The translations under genes and the position numbers were made by a program. This document shows positions 35,643 to 44,114 of a stretch of DNA of 64,000 nucleotides, piece after piece. The stretch spans positions 1,736,001 to 1,800,000 of the forward strand of contig CBDAQU010000002.1 of the NCBI GenBank assembly GCA_965199235.1. The letters are read 5' to 3'. This DNA comes from BOG-908 sp965199235. GTDB lineage: Bacteria; Pseudomonadota; Alphaproteobacteria; Acetobacterales; Acetobacteraceae. Every line of letters starts with the position of its first letter. Position 1 is the first letter of the stretch. The notes under the pieces were generated by a model that saw only the letters and a list, made by a program, of their open reading frames with translations, made no database searches and was not told the origin of the DNA.

Positions 35643-35676
35643 AGCAATGTCATTACAGTCTGCGCGACATTGCTCT
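35641..35676. repeat. Palindromic element, C family
   Basis: AGAGCAATGTC-N14-GACATTGCTCT, a perfect 11-bp inverted repeat that begins in the methyltransferase stop codon. Related half-sites lie at about 47538-47556 and 61027-61044. No T run follows, so terminator function is uncertain. Confidence 0.7.
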
Positions 35677-36096
35677 AAGCTCTTTCATCAGTCTGGCGAA
35701 CCCACCGTGCGAGATGCCGAGATCACCCAGTGCTTGGCGAAGCATGTGGCCGTCTACATCCCCTCCATCAAACCCTCCTTGGTTTCAGAATGGACCGGCA
35801 AATGGTTCTGGTTTGTCGAAGCCCGCCTCGCCGGTCACACGCGCGCAATGCCGGCCGGGGCAGGGCTTAGCAGCTTGGCATGATATCCGGTTTTTCGCCC
35901 AGCCAGGGATGCGAGGCAGCCAAACAAGGCTACCTCGCGCGGCGTGTTGCGACCGAGGGGGAAGGGAAGCAGGTGATCGGATGGTGCAGCTGTCACTGAG
36001 CAGAATATTTCGCTAGCATGCATTTTTGCCCTAGCGAACAAGCCTGTGAAGGGCTCTACCATCTGATCCCACTGCATGTGAGAGGAGTTCTACCGC
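35677..36096. other. Intergenic region without a recognised gene
   Basis: 420 bases between the methyltransferase and the phosphoesterase. Short open frames exist on both strands but none has a recognisable domain or a good start, so I call none. The last part holds the ribosome site GAGGAG of the next gene. Confidence 0.5.
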
Positions 36097-37848
36097 ATGA
36101 AACAAAGGTTTCCCCTCGTGTTGCTCAGCGTCGCGCAGGCGCTGCTATGCAGCTCGGCACTGGCCCAGACCTCCTATCCCATCCAGCACGTCATCATCAT
36201 CATGCAGGAAAACCGGTCGTTTGATCATTACTTCGGCACGTTTCCAGGTGCCGATGGCATCCCGGCCGGAACGTGCATCCCATACGCGCCCCGCGAGCCT
36301 AAGAAAGGGTGCGTCGTGCCGTTTCATAGCCAGCTCGACGCCAATGCCGGCGGCCCTCACAACGCTTTGGCTGCCTTGGCCGACCTGGACGACGGTGTAA
36401 CAAAGGCAGCCATGGATGGTTTCGTCGCGGAACAGAAGCAGAAAGCAAGCTCGGCCTCCGACGCGGCTAGCTCCACTCATCACGGGGCCAGCGCGGCACC
36501 TGCCCCGGAGACGACATGCGGGACGTCATCCACGACACCGAGCTGCTCCGGCAAATACATCGGTTTGCTTCAGCATGACGTGATGAGCTACCATACAGAG
36601 GCAGAAATCCCGAACTACTGGACCTACGCAAGAAAGTTCGTCTTGCAAGACCATATGTTCGAAAGCGTTCGAGGATGGTCTGAACCCTCGCATCTTTACA
36701 TAACGAGTCTTTGGGCGGCTGTCTGTTCAAACCAAACCGATGCGAGCACCTGCGTTACCAACCCCAATCCACCTCAACCGAAGCCGACGACCATCTATCC
36801 TTGGGCGAACCTCTTTCAACTGTTGGACGTCAACGGTGTTTCCTGGAAGTACTATCTTGGCCAGGGCACGCAGCCGGATTGCGACGATGGCGAAATGGAC
36901 TGCGCCCCGCAGATACAGACGAGCGCCGTGCCGTCCGTGTGGAACCCGGCGCCGTTTTTCGCGTCCGTCAAGGCGCAGGGCAAAGCCTACCTGGCGGCTC
37001 ACGTCCCGACCAGCGATCGCTTTATCGTCGACGTGAAAGGCGGCACGTTGCCCGCCGTTTCCTGGATTGTGCCCAGCGGCGTCTATAGCGAGCATCCGTC
37101 CCAAAGCGTGACGACCGGGATGGAATACGTCACCTCGCTGGTCAATGCAGTCATGCAATCCCCATACTGGAACAGCACGGCGATTTTCCTCGCATGGGAC
37201 GATTGGGGCGGCTTCTACGATCACGAGGTACCCCCGATCGTGGATTACAACAACACCTCTACGCCCGTGCAAGGATACGGCCTTCGGGTGCCCGGCATTC
37301 TGATCAGCCCCTACGCACGCGCAGGCATGATCGACCATGCCTATTACAGCTTCGACGCCTACGCTACGTTCATCGAGACGCTGTTCACGAACGGCACCCC
37401 GCTCTCGCCTTCTGCCCTGGGGAACCCGGACAGTCGGCCGACGCTGCGCGATACGGTTACGTCTGCAAAGCTGCCGAACGGCACTCAGGTCGCTATCGGC
37501 AACCTGTTTGACGAGTTCGACTTCACACAGACCCCGTTGGCTCCCACCGTTCTGCCAACCCATATTCCGACCGGGATCACGGCAGACTGTCAGGCGCCGA
37601 TCACGACAGAGGTCTGCTCTTCCAGCACAGTTACCATCGCCTGGAACCCGGTGACTGGCGCTCAGGTTCCAGGACCTTTCGTCTATCACGTCGAACGAGA
37701 CGGCGCTGGCCTACCACAATGCTCTGGAGGGGCAACAACCTGCAGCGACACCCCTGGAAGCGGGGCGCATTTCTACCGAGTGTACAGCATCGGATCGCAG
37801 GGCGATGCCAGCCCGCTATCGGCCGCGGCCGAAGTGCAGGAGCCCTGA
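36097..37848 (+). CDS. Secreted phosphoesterase, phospholipase C/acid phosphatase type
   Basis: Exported hydrolase of the PF04185 phosphoesterase family, which includes non-haemolytic phospholipase C and AcpA. The 583 aa start with a signal peptide (VLLSVAQALLCSSALAQ). The metal-binding nucleophile region is HVIIIMQENRSFDHYFGTFP (residues about 30-50); further family motifs are SWIVPSGVYSEHPSQSV, STAIFLAWDDWGGFYDHEVPP and GLRVPGILISPYARAG. Cysteine pairs in a low-complexity insertion (about residues 130-155, SSASDAASSTHHGASAAP) suggest disulfides. After residue 500 a fibronectin-III-like domain follows (ITADCQAPITTEVCSSSTVTIAW...), ending at residue 583. It is probably used to release phosphate from phosphoesters outside the cytoplasm. 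It stands alone, with GAGGAG before the ATG. Confidence 0.88.
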   Translation: MKQRFPLVLLSVAQALLCSSALAQTSYPIQHVIIIMQENRSFDHYFGTFPGADGIPAGTCIPYAPREPKKGCVVPFHSQLDANAGGPHNALAALADLDDGVTKAAMDGFVAEQKQKASSASDAASSTHHGASAAPAPETTCGTSSTTPSCSGKYIGLLQHDVMSYHTEAEIPNYWTYARKFVLQDHMFESVRGWSEPSHLYITSLWAAVCSNQTDASTCVTNPNPPQPKPTTIYPWANLFQLLDVNGVSWKYYLGQGTQPDCDDGEMDCAPQIQTSAVPSVWNPAPFFASVKAQGKAYLAAHVPTSDRFIVDVKGGTLPAVSWIVPSGVYSEHPSQSVTTGMEYVTSLVNAVMQSPYWNSTAIFLAWDDWGGFYDHEVPPIVDYNNTSTPVQGYGLRVPGILISPYARAGMIDHAYYSFDAYATFIETLFTNGTPLSPSALGNPDSRPTLRDTVTSAKLPNGTQVAIGNLFDEFDFTQTPLAPTVLPTHIPTGITADCQAPITTEVCSSSTVTIAWNPVTGAQVPGPFVYHVERDGAGLPQCSGGATTCSDTPGSGAHFYRVYSIGSQGDASPLSAAAEVQEP

Positions 37849-37869
37849 ATCAAGCTTGCTACTCAGAAC

Positions 37870-37922
37870 CTAGACCGGTTCACGTCCGCCTTTTTGCGGA
37901 CAGTTTGCGTGAACCGGTCTAG
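37870..37922. repeat. Palindromic element, A family, copy 1
   Basis: CTAGACCGGTTCACG (37870-37884) and its exact complement (37908-37922) give a 15-bp stem; the loop holds an inner hairpin TCCGC/GCGGA. It separates the convergent phosphoesterase and aroKB genes, so it may serve as a bidirectional terminator even without long T runs. Confidence 0.75.
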
Positions 37923-37928
37923 CATGGG

Positions 37929-39650
37929 CTACTCGCTGCAGCCCGCGTCGCGCAGCACGGCTGCAACCGCATCGGGCGGCACGTCACGCGTCGTAAAAGC
38001 CTGGCCGATGTCACGCAGCAGAACGAAGGCCAGTTTCCCGTCGCGCATCTTCTTGTCGTGCTGCATGTGGGCGATCAATCCACGCGCCGAAAAACGGCGG
38101 CCGAGCGCGCCCAACGCATAGGGCATGCCGACGCCACGCAGATGGGCCTCCACCCTGTCGGCGAGCATGCGCGCGCAAACCTCCAGCTTGGCCGACAGAC
38201 GGCAGGCCAGCACCAGGCCCAGGCTGACCGCCTCGCCATGCAGCAGCTCGCCCGTGTAGCCGTACTCGGCTTCCAGGGCGTGCCCGAAAGTATGGCCGAA
38301 ATTGAGCAGCGCGCGGCCGTTCTCCGGCTTCTCCTCACGCTCGTCGCCTGCGACCACGCCTGCCTTGAAGGCGCAGGCACGCTGCACAGCCTCGGCCTGC
38401 AGCGCAGCATCGCCGCCCAGCACCGCGGCGCCATGCGCCTCGCACCAATCGAAAAAGGGTCCGTCGCCGATCAGCCCGGCCTTCACCACCTCGGCATAGC
38501 CGGCCCGCAGCTCGCGCGCGGGCAGGGTGGCCAGCGCAAGCGTGTCGGCCAGCACGATGCGCGGCTGATGAAACGCGCCGAGCAAGTTCTTTCCGTAAGG
38601 CGTGTTGATCCCCGTCTTGCCGCCGACGCTGGAATCGACCTGCGCCAGCAGCGTGGTGGGAAGCTGCACCAGCGGCAGGCCGCGCAACACGGTTGCCGCA
38701 GCAAACCCCGCCAGATCGCCCACAACGCCGCCGCCAAGCGCCATCACCGCCGTGCGACGCTCCACCCCTGCCTCCAGCAGCGCGTCGGTAACGTGGCTGT
38801 AGCCCTGCAGCGACTTGGAACCTTCGCCGGGCGGCACCACCACCTGCCTCACCTCGAAGCCAGCCTCTGCCAGGCTTGCCTGGACGGTGCCGAGATGGAG
38901 TGCCGCAACCGTCTCGTCCGTCACGACCACGATGCGCCTCTGCGGCAGGACCGGGCCGAGCAGCACGCCGGCGCGCGCCATCAGCCCAGATCCTACCAGC
39001 ACCTCGTAGCCGTTTCGCGCCAAGGCGACCGGCACGGGGCGCGGCGGGGCGTAGCCGTGCAGAGCCGAGAGCACGCGCTGCGTCGTCATCTCCGGGCTGT
39101 CCTCGCCGCAATGCACCACGATGTCGGCTTCGGCATAGACGGGGTGGCGCTGCGTCATCAAGTTGGCCAGCACCCGCTCCGGATCGCCCATGCTCAGCAA
39201 CGGCCGGTGCGTTCGGCCTGCCGTGCGGCGCACCAGGGTCGCGAGCGAGCAGCGCAGCCAGACGCTGGTGGCGCCCTGCAGAATTGCTGTGCGTGTCTCC
39301 TGGTCCATGAACGCGCCGCCACCTGTGGCAAGCACCACCGGTGGTCCGGCAAGCAGCCTTCTGATCACCCGTCGCTCGCCGTCGCGGAACTCCGGCTCGC
39401 CGAAGCGCGCGAACAGCTCCGCGACGCTACAGCCCGCCGCCTGCTCAATCTCGGCATCGGCGTCGCGAAACGGCAGGCCCAGGCGAAGCGCCAATCGGCG
39501 GCCGATGGACGTCTTGCCCGCGCCCATCAACCCCACCAGAACCAGGCTGCGCCCAGCGAGATGAACCGGCAAATGACCCGATCCGCTGATTGCCACACTG
39601 TTTGCGGCAATCAGGGCTGCAGGATCGGGCGCCGTGGTGTTGCGTGTCAT
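37929..39650 (-). CDS. aroKB: Shikimate kinase-3-dehydroquinate synthase fusion
   Basis: Two shikimate-pathway enzymes in one 573 aa chain. Residues about 20-190 are shikimate kinase: Walker A LVGLMGAGKTSIG, shikimate-binding DADAEIE and FRDGERRVI, VLATGGGAF. Residues about 205-570 are dehydroquinate synthase: GEGSKSLQGYSHV, ALGGGVVGDLAGFAAATVLRG, TLLAQVDSSVGGKTGIN, NLLGAFHQP, and the metal-site segments AEVVKAGLIGD and NFGHTFGHALE. Separate aroK and aroB genes, adjacent and overlapping, are usual; a fusion is seen in some Acetobacteraceae. I use the ATG at 39650; an in-frame GTG at 39668 is possible. It diverges from the small membrane protein and xerD, a common alphaproteobacterial arrangement. 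Confidence 0.94.
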   Translation of the reverse strand: MTRNTTAPDPAALIAANSVAISGSGHLPVHLAGRSLVLVGLMGAGKTSIGRRLALRLGLPFRDADAEIEQAAGCSVAELFARFGEPEFRDGERRVIRRLLAGPPVVLATGGGAFMDQETRTAILQGATSVWLRCSLATLVRRTAGRTHRPLLSMGDPERVLANLMTQRHPVYAEADIVVHCGEDSPEMTTQRVLSALHGYAPPRPVPVALARNGYEVLVGSGLMARAGVLLGPVLPQRRIVVVTDETVAALHLGTVQASLAEAGFEVRQVVVPPGEGSKSLQGYSHVTDALLEAGVERRTAVMALGGGVVGDLAGFAAATVLRGLPLVQLPTTLLAQVDSSVGGKTGINTPYGKNLLGAFHQPRIVLADTLALATLPARELRAGYAEVVKAGLIGDGPFFDWCEAHGAAVLGGDAALQAEAVQRACAFKAGVVAGDEREEKPENGRALLNFGHTFGHALEAEYGYTGELLHGEAVSLGLVLACRLSAKLEVCARMLADRVEAHLRGVGMPYALGALGRRFSARGLIAHMQHDKKMRDGKLAFVLLRDIGQAFTTRDVPPDAVAAVLRDAGCSE

Positions 39651-39705
39651 CGGCCCGAAGGCTAGCACACGGGGCGATTATCAGCACGGAGCACGAGCGC
39701 GCAGG

Positions 39706-39843
39706 ATGAGCCGATTCTTTATCATCATCTTCGCTCTTTTCCTGGCATTGGTGCTCGCTGGCTTCATCGTGATCGGTGCTTTCCCGCCCCGTGTGCACCG
39801 GGCGCCGGTCGAGCATGTCTTGTCGAACGACAAGTTCCACTGA
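39706..39843 (+). CDS. Small single-helix membrane protein
   Basis: 45 aa: MSRFF, a long hydrophobic helix (IIIFALFLALVLAGFIVIGAF) and a short tail with His and basic residues (PRVHRAPVEHVLSNDKFH). Placed between divergent aroKB and xerD and ending 26 bases before xerD, so probably in one transcript with it. Function unknown. Support comes from the coherent membrane-protein composition, the ATG after GCAGG, and its conserved-looking context. Confidence 0.65.
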   Translation: MSRFFIIIFALFLALVLAGFIVIGAFPPRVHRAPVEHVLSNDKFH

Positions 39844-39869
39844 GGCTGCGTGTCAAGCCGGGCGCGCCA

Positions 39870-40766
39870 GTGAGGCCTGACCGCCACGTGGAGGCGTTCC
39901 TCGAGAGTCTGTCGGCCGAACGCGGCGCGGCGCGCAACACCTTGCTCGCATACGGACGCGACCTCGCCGATTTTACTGGCTTTGCCGCCGGATGGGGCCA
40001 GACGGTTGCAGGCGCAAACCGGGAAACCCTGGGCGCCTACATGCAGGGACTGTCCGCCAGCGGCCTGGCGGCCCGCAGCGTCGCGCGCCGCCTCTCCTGC
40101 TTGCGACAGTTCCACCGCTTTCTGGCCCGCAACGGCGTGCGCCCGGACGACCCCACCGACCTGCTCGACTCGCCGCGCCTGCCGGGCACACTGCCTAAGT
40201 TGCTGTCGGAGCATGAGGTCAACGCGTTGCTTGCCGCCGCTCCCACGCTCCCTGGCCGGCGCGGCCTGCTTGCGCAGGCGGCGCTGGAAATACTGTATTC
40301 GACCGGGCTGCGCGTCTCAGAGATGCTGGGGCTCAGGCGCGCCGCCCTGGCCGTCACCGGCGACATACTCTTCGTGCGCGGCAAGGGTGGCCGAGAGCGC
40401 ATCGTCCCCTTGTCGGAGGCCGCGCGCAGCTCGGCCGCGGCGTTGGTCGCAAATTCGCCCGCAGCACAATGGCTGTTTCCCGGCCGCGACGTGCGACGCG
40501 CGCTGACCCGACAGGGCTTCGACCGCATCCTGCACGATACGTCGCTGGCGGCCGCCCTGGATCCCGCGCGGGTCTCCCCGCACGTATTGCGCCACGCCTT
40601 CGCCTCGCACATGCTGGCGCACGGGGCGGACCTGCGTAGCCTGCAGCTGCTGCTGGGCCACGCCGACATTGCGACGACCCAGATCTACACTCATGTCCTG
40701 GCCGAGCGGCTGCAACGTCTTGTGGAGGCGCACCATCCGCTAGCCCAAGCTGCCGAAACCGCTTAG
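39870..40766 (+). CDS. xerD: Site-specific tyrosine recombinase XerD
   Basis: With XerC, resolves chromosome dimers at dif. The 298 aa protein has the SAM-like N-terminal core-binding domain (VEAFLESLSAERGAARNTLLAY) and the C-terminal catalytic domain with all active residues: Arg in YSTGLRVSEMLGL (near 149), Lys in VRGKGGRERIVPL (near 172), His-x-x-Arg in SPHVLRHAFASHML, His in LLLGHADIATTQIY, and nucleophile Tyr in QIYTHV. Start is a GTG at 39870. Context (next to aroKB) and full length argue for a housekeeping recombinase, not a phage integrase. Confidence 0.92.
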   Translation: MRPDRHVEAFLESLSAERGAARNTLLAYGRDLADFTGFAAGWGQTVAGANRETLGAYMQGLSASGLAARSVARRLSCLRQFHRFLARNGVRPDDPTDLLDSPRLPGTLPKLLSEHEVNALLAAAPTLPGRRGLLAQAALEILYSTGLRVSEMLGLRRAALAVTGDILFVRGKGGRERIVPLSEAARSSAAALVANSPAAQWLFPGRDVRRALTRQGFDRILHDTSLAAALDPARVSPHVLRHAFASHMLAHGADLRSLQLLLGHADIATTQIYTHVLAERLQRLVEAHHPLAQAAETA

Positions 40767-40948
40767 CTGGCGTTCATATCAGAACCACGGCGACATTGCC
40801 GTCTGGAAGCCACCACTCGCCCGACTCGACCAGGTCTCAAGGCCCGGCCAGCGCGAGCACAGAGCGTTCAAGCCGATGTGACAGCGAGTGTGACGCGGGA
40901 CCTGCAAGGTATCGCGTTGCCTGCATAGTCACAGCAGGATCACGACAC

Positions 40949-42106
40949 ATGGGCATACTCTCCAGCCTGGGCCTGACGACGGGCACCAAAATCCGCTACG
41001 CCATCGTCGGTCTTGGCGACATCTCGCAGGAGGCCATGCTGCCGGGCGTGGCGCATACCGGCAATTCCGAGCTGACGGCGCTCGTCACCGACGACGCTGA
41101 AAAGGCAAGTACGGTCGGCAAACAATACGGCGTGTCCGACACCTACAGCTACGACCAGTTCGACACCCTGCTTGGCTCCGGCAAGATCGACGCGATCTAT
41201 CTCGGCACACCCAACTGGCGGCATGCCGAGTTCATCATTCCTGCGTTGAAAGCCGGCATCCACGTGCTTGCCGAGAAGCCCCTGGAAGTGAGCACGGCAA
41301 AGTGCCGCGAGATACTGACGGCGCAGCAATCCTCGTCGGCCAAACTGATGGTCGCCTACCGCCTGCATTTCGAGCCCTCGACGCTGGCCCTGATCGAACT
41401 CGTGCGGTCAGGGGATCTCGGCGACGTCCTGCTGTTTACCTCTGCCTTCACGCAGATGGTAGATCCGGACAACCACCGCGCCACCTCTGGCGAGCTGGCC
41501 GGGCCGGTGCTGGACATGGGACCCTACCCGGTGAACGCGGCGCGCTACATCTTTGGCGCCGAGCCGACAGAGGTGGTATCCGCGATCGGCACCCGACATC
41601 CCGAGGCTGGGTTCGGCGATTTCGATGACACAGTGGCAGTGACCTTGCGCTTCCCGGGCGGCCGCATCGCGCAGTTCGTGCTGTCGTACTACGCAAACAC
41701 GCTGGATTCCTACGTCGTGATCGGAACCAAAGGCAGCGTCCACGCCAACCCTGGCTATATGTATGGCAAACCTCTGGAGCAGGCAATCACGATAGGGGAA
41801 AGCAAGACAAGCAAGAGTTTCAAGAACACCGACCATTTTGGCGGCGAGATGAAATACTTCTCCGACTGCATCCTCAACGGCACCGATCCCGAGCCGGATG
41901 GCGAGGAGGGGTTTGCCGACGTTCGCGTGCTCGAAGGGGTCTTGCACGCGTTGAAGAGTGGCGGGCCGGTCAAGCTGGATCCATTTGTCCGAACCCGGCG
42001 CATCGATACCGAGGCTCAGGTCGAGACTCTATCGGCGCAGAAATCGCCCGGGTTGGTCAACACGTCGAACCCTGGGCGGGGAAAGGAGAAGGTTCCGTAT
42101 AACTGA
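40949..42106 (+). CDS. Gfo/Idh/MocA family oxidoreductase
   Basis: NAD(P)-dependent sugar or polyol oxidoreductase, 385 aa. The N-terminal Rossmann domain has YAIVGLGDISQEAMLPG, LGTPNWRHAEFIIPALKAGIHVLAEKPLE (its EKP motif supplies the conserved Lys near residue 111) and the C-terminal dimer domain has GPVLDMGPYPVNAARYIFG. Close to glucose-fructose oxidoreductases and related dehydrogenases. The frame is open to 40796, but the ATG at 40949 gives MGILSSLGLTTGTKIRYAIV with AGGA upstream. It stands alone between xerD and rpsA; substrate unknown. Confidence 0.88.
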   Translation: MGILSSLGLTTGTKIRYAIVGLGDISQEAMLPGVAHTGNSELTALVTDDAEKASTVGKQYGVSDTYSYDQFDTLLGSGKIDAIYLGTPNWRHAEFIIPALKAGIHVLAEKPLEVSTAKCREILTAQQSSSAKLMVAYRLHFEPSTLALIELVRSGDLGDVLLFTSAFTQMVDPDNHRATSGELAGPVLDMGPYPVNAARYIFGAEPTEVVSAIGTRHPEAGFGDFDDTVAVTLRFPGGRIAQFVLSYYANTLDSYVVIGTKGSVHANPGYMYGKPLEQAITIGESKTSKSFKNTDHFGGEMKYFSDCILNGTDPEPDGEEGFADVRVLEGVLHALKSGGPVKLDPFVRTRRIDTEAQVETLSAQKSPGLVNTSNPGRGKEKVPYN

Positions 42107-42115
42107 AGGCAAGCA

Positions 42116-42149
42116 GTTCTTTTCTGAAGAAGAGAACAAAAAGACTTTT
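42116..42149. repeat. Hairpin element, D family, copy 1
   Basis: GTTCTTTTCT-GA-AGAAGAGAAC (one G-U pair) followed by AAAAAGACTTTT. The same sequence pattern is found at 50247-50280. It lies between convergent genes and may end transcription from the oxidoreductase side. Confidence 0.65.
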
Positions 42150-42188
42150 GCTGCTGGTTCGGTGTCCTGCACACCGAACCAGCAGCAA
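42148..42188 (-). terminator. rpsA terminator
   Basis: On the minus strand a perfect 18-bp stem (arm TTGCTGCTGGTTCGGTGT) with a 5-base loop is followed by AAGTCTTTTTG. It begins six bases after the rpsA stop. One of the clearest Rho-independent terminators in the window; its T-rich tail overlaps the D-family element. Confidence 0.85.
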
Positions 42189-42193
42189 TCCCT

Positions 42194-43912
42194 CTACTCG
42201 CCTTGCTGGTTCCTGCGGCGGATGGCGGCGCCCAGGATGTCGCCTAGCGAGGCACCGCTATCGGTGGTGCCGAACTCTGCCATTGCCTGCTTGTCGTCCT
42301 CGAGCTCGCGCCCCTTGATCGTCAGCGACAGCTTGCGCGCCGCGCGGTCGATGGCCGTGATCTTGGCATCCACCTTTTCGCCAACCGCGAACCGATCCGG
42401 GCGCTGGTCGCTCTTCTCGCGCGAAAGCTCCGCCCGGCGGATGAAGCCGGTCAACACGTCGTCCACCTTAACCTCGATGCCGTTGGCCTGCACTGCGGTC
42501 ACGATGCAGGTGACAACCTCACCCTTCTTGACGCGGCTCATGCTCTCGGCGAACGGGTCTTCCTGCAGCTGCTTGATGCCGAGGCTGATACGCTCCTTCT
42601 CTGCGTCCACGTCCAGCACGCGCGCGGTGACCATTGCGCCCTTCTCGTAGGCGTTGATCGCCGTCTCGCCCGGCTCGTCCCAGCTGATGTCCGACATGTG
42701 GACCATGCCGTCGATCTCCGGCGCCAGGCCCACGAACAGGCCGAATTCGGTGATGTTGCGCACCTCGCCCTCGACCGTGCTGCCCACCGGATGCTCCTCG
42801 GCGAACTGCTCCCACGGGTTGCGCTGAACCTGCTTGAGGCCAAGGCTGATGCGCCGCTTGGACGCGTCCACGTCCAGCACCATCACGTCAACCTCCTGGG
42901 AGGTCGCGACGATCTTTCCAGGATGCACGTTCTTCTTGGTCCAGCTCATCTCGCTGACATGGACCAGGCCTTCCACGCCCGCCTCCAGTTCCACAAAGGC
43001 GCCGTAATCGGTGATGTTGGTCACCCGGCCGCTGAACTTGCCGTTCGGCGGATATTTTTCTGTCACGCCGTCCCACGGATCGGCTTCGAGCTGCTTCATG
43101 CCCAGGCTGATGCGCTGGGTATCGGCGTTGAAGCGGATCACCTGCACGCGCACCTGCTGGCCGATGGTCAGCGCCTCGGCCGGATGGTTGATGCGGCGCC
43201 AGGCGATGTCGGTCACGTGCAACAGGCCGTCCACGCCGCCGAGATCGACGAATGCGCCGTAATCGGTGATGTTCTTGACCACGCCGTCCAGGATCATGCC
43301 CTCCTTCAGGCCCTGGATCAGTTCGCTGCGCTGCTCGGCGCGAGTCTCCTCCAGCACTGCGCGGCGGCTGACCACGATGTTGCCGCGGGCGCGGTCCATC
43401 TTGAGAATCTGGAACGGCTGCAGCATGCCCATCAGAGGACCGACATCGCGCACCGGGCGGATGTCGACTTGGCTGCCAGGCAGGAAGGCGACGGCGCCGC
43501 CCAGATCGACGGTGAAGCCGCCTTTGACGCGGCCGTAGATCGTGCCGTTGACGCGCTGGTTGGCCTCGAACTGGCGCTCCAGCAGCGTCCAGGCCTCCTC
43601 GCGGCGGGCCTTTTCACGCGACAGCACGATGGAGCCGTCGCGGTCCTCGTAGCGCTCGACGAACAGCTCGATCATATCGCCGGGCTTGATCTCCGGCCTC
43701 TGGCCGGGCTGGGTGAACTCCTTGAGCGCGACGCGCCCTTCGGATTTCAGGCCGACATCGACGATGGCGAACTCGTCGGTGAGGCGGACGACGCGGCCGG
43801 TTACGACAGACCCGTCGAAGCCGGTATCCCGGCCGAGGGTCTCATCGAGAAGATCTGCAAAACTCTCTTCGTTGCGAGAGGGGCGTTCTAGGACAGCGGT
43901 GCTGGAAGCCAT
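42194..43912 (-). CDS. rpsA: 30S ribosomal protein S1
   Basis: Binds mRNA and helps place it on the 30S subunit. The 572 aa protein carries six S1/OB repeats, each with a recognisable core: VVTGRVVRLTDEFAIVDVG, VNGTIYGRVKGGFTVDLGG, LDGVVKNITDYGAFVDLGG, FSGRVTNITDYGAFVELEAG, VEGEVRNITEFGLFVGL and VTCIVTAVQANGIEVKV. Length and order are standard. It follows cmk and aroA on the same strand, the usual alphaproteobacterial cluster, with a 200-base leader that holds a hairpin. Confidence 0.97.
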   Translation of the reverse strand: MASSTAVLERPSRNEESFADLLDETLGRDTGFDGSVVTGRVVRLTDEFAIVDVGLKSEGRVALKEFTQPGQRPEIKPGDMIELFVERYEDRDGSIVLSREKARREEAWTLLERQFEANQRVNGTIYGRVKGGFTVDLGGAVAFLPGSQVDIRPVRDVGPLMGMLQPFQILKMDRARGNIVVSRRAVLEETRAEQRSELIQGLKEGMILDGVVKNITDYGAFVDLGGVDGLLHVTDIAWRRINHPAEALTIGQQVRVQVIRFNADTQRISLGMKQLEADPWDGVTEKYPPNGKFSGRVTNITDYGAFVELEAGVEGLVHVSEMSWTKKNVHPGKIVATSQEVDVMVLDVDASKRRISLGLKQVQRNPWEQFAEEHPVGSTVEGEVRNITEFGLFVGLAPEIDGMVHMSDISWDEPGETAINAYEKGAMVTARVLDVDAEKERISLGIKQLQEDPFAESMSRVKKGEVVTCIVTAVQANGIEVKVDDVLTGFIRRAELSREKSDQRPDRFAVGEKVDAKITAIDRAARKLSLTIKGRELEDDKQAMAEFGTTDSGASLGDILGAAIRRRNQQGE

Positions 43913-43995
43913 GTGTTCGGGGTAATCCTGTGAACGGCCTGGATCTGCCAGGCTCGGTCAGTGTGAATGCGCCTGCCCGCAGGGGCACACGTCCT

Positions 43996-44012
43996 GCCCG
44001 CCATCGGCGGGC
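43996..44012. promoter_or_regulatory. Hairpin in the cmk-rpsA intergenic leader
   Basis: GCCCGCC-ATC-GGCGGGC, a perfect 7-bp stem. Within the 200-base gap before rpsA; possibly part of a leader that lets S1 control its own synthesis, as is known in other bacteria. Position is the only support. Confidence 0.35.
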
Positions 44013-44114
44013 CTGGGTTCAACGAAAACAGGTCCTGAGCCGGATGGCTGGACCTGTAAGACGCAAGATACGCATTCAGTCAGGGGAGTGCAACATCAAA
44101 GCACGAACGCGCGA

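Noticed and set aside
35647..35883. 78-codon open frame after the methyltransferase
   Set aside because: No domain, starts within the palindrome and has no ribosome site.
38058..39665. 535-codon open frame antisense to aroKB
   Set aside because: No recognisable domain; it mirrors a high-GC3 gene in the opposite frame, and aroKB is certain.
39870..40766. Tyrosine recombinase as a sign of an integrated phage or genomic island
   Set aside because: Full XerD signature, aroKB synteny and no phage genes; it is the housekeeping recombinase.
42698..43891. 397-codon open frame antisense to rpsA
   Set aside because: His/Asp/Leu-rich shadow of rpsA codon bias, with periodic sequence that follows the S1 repeats.
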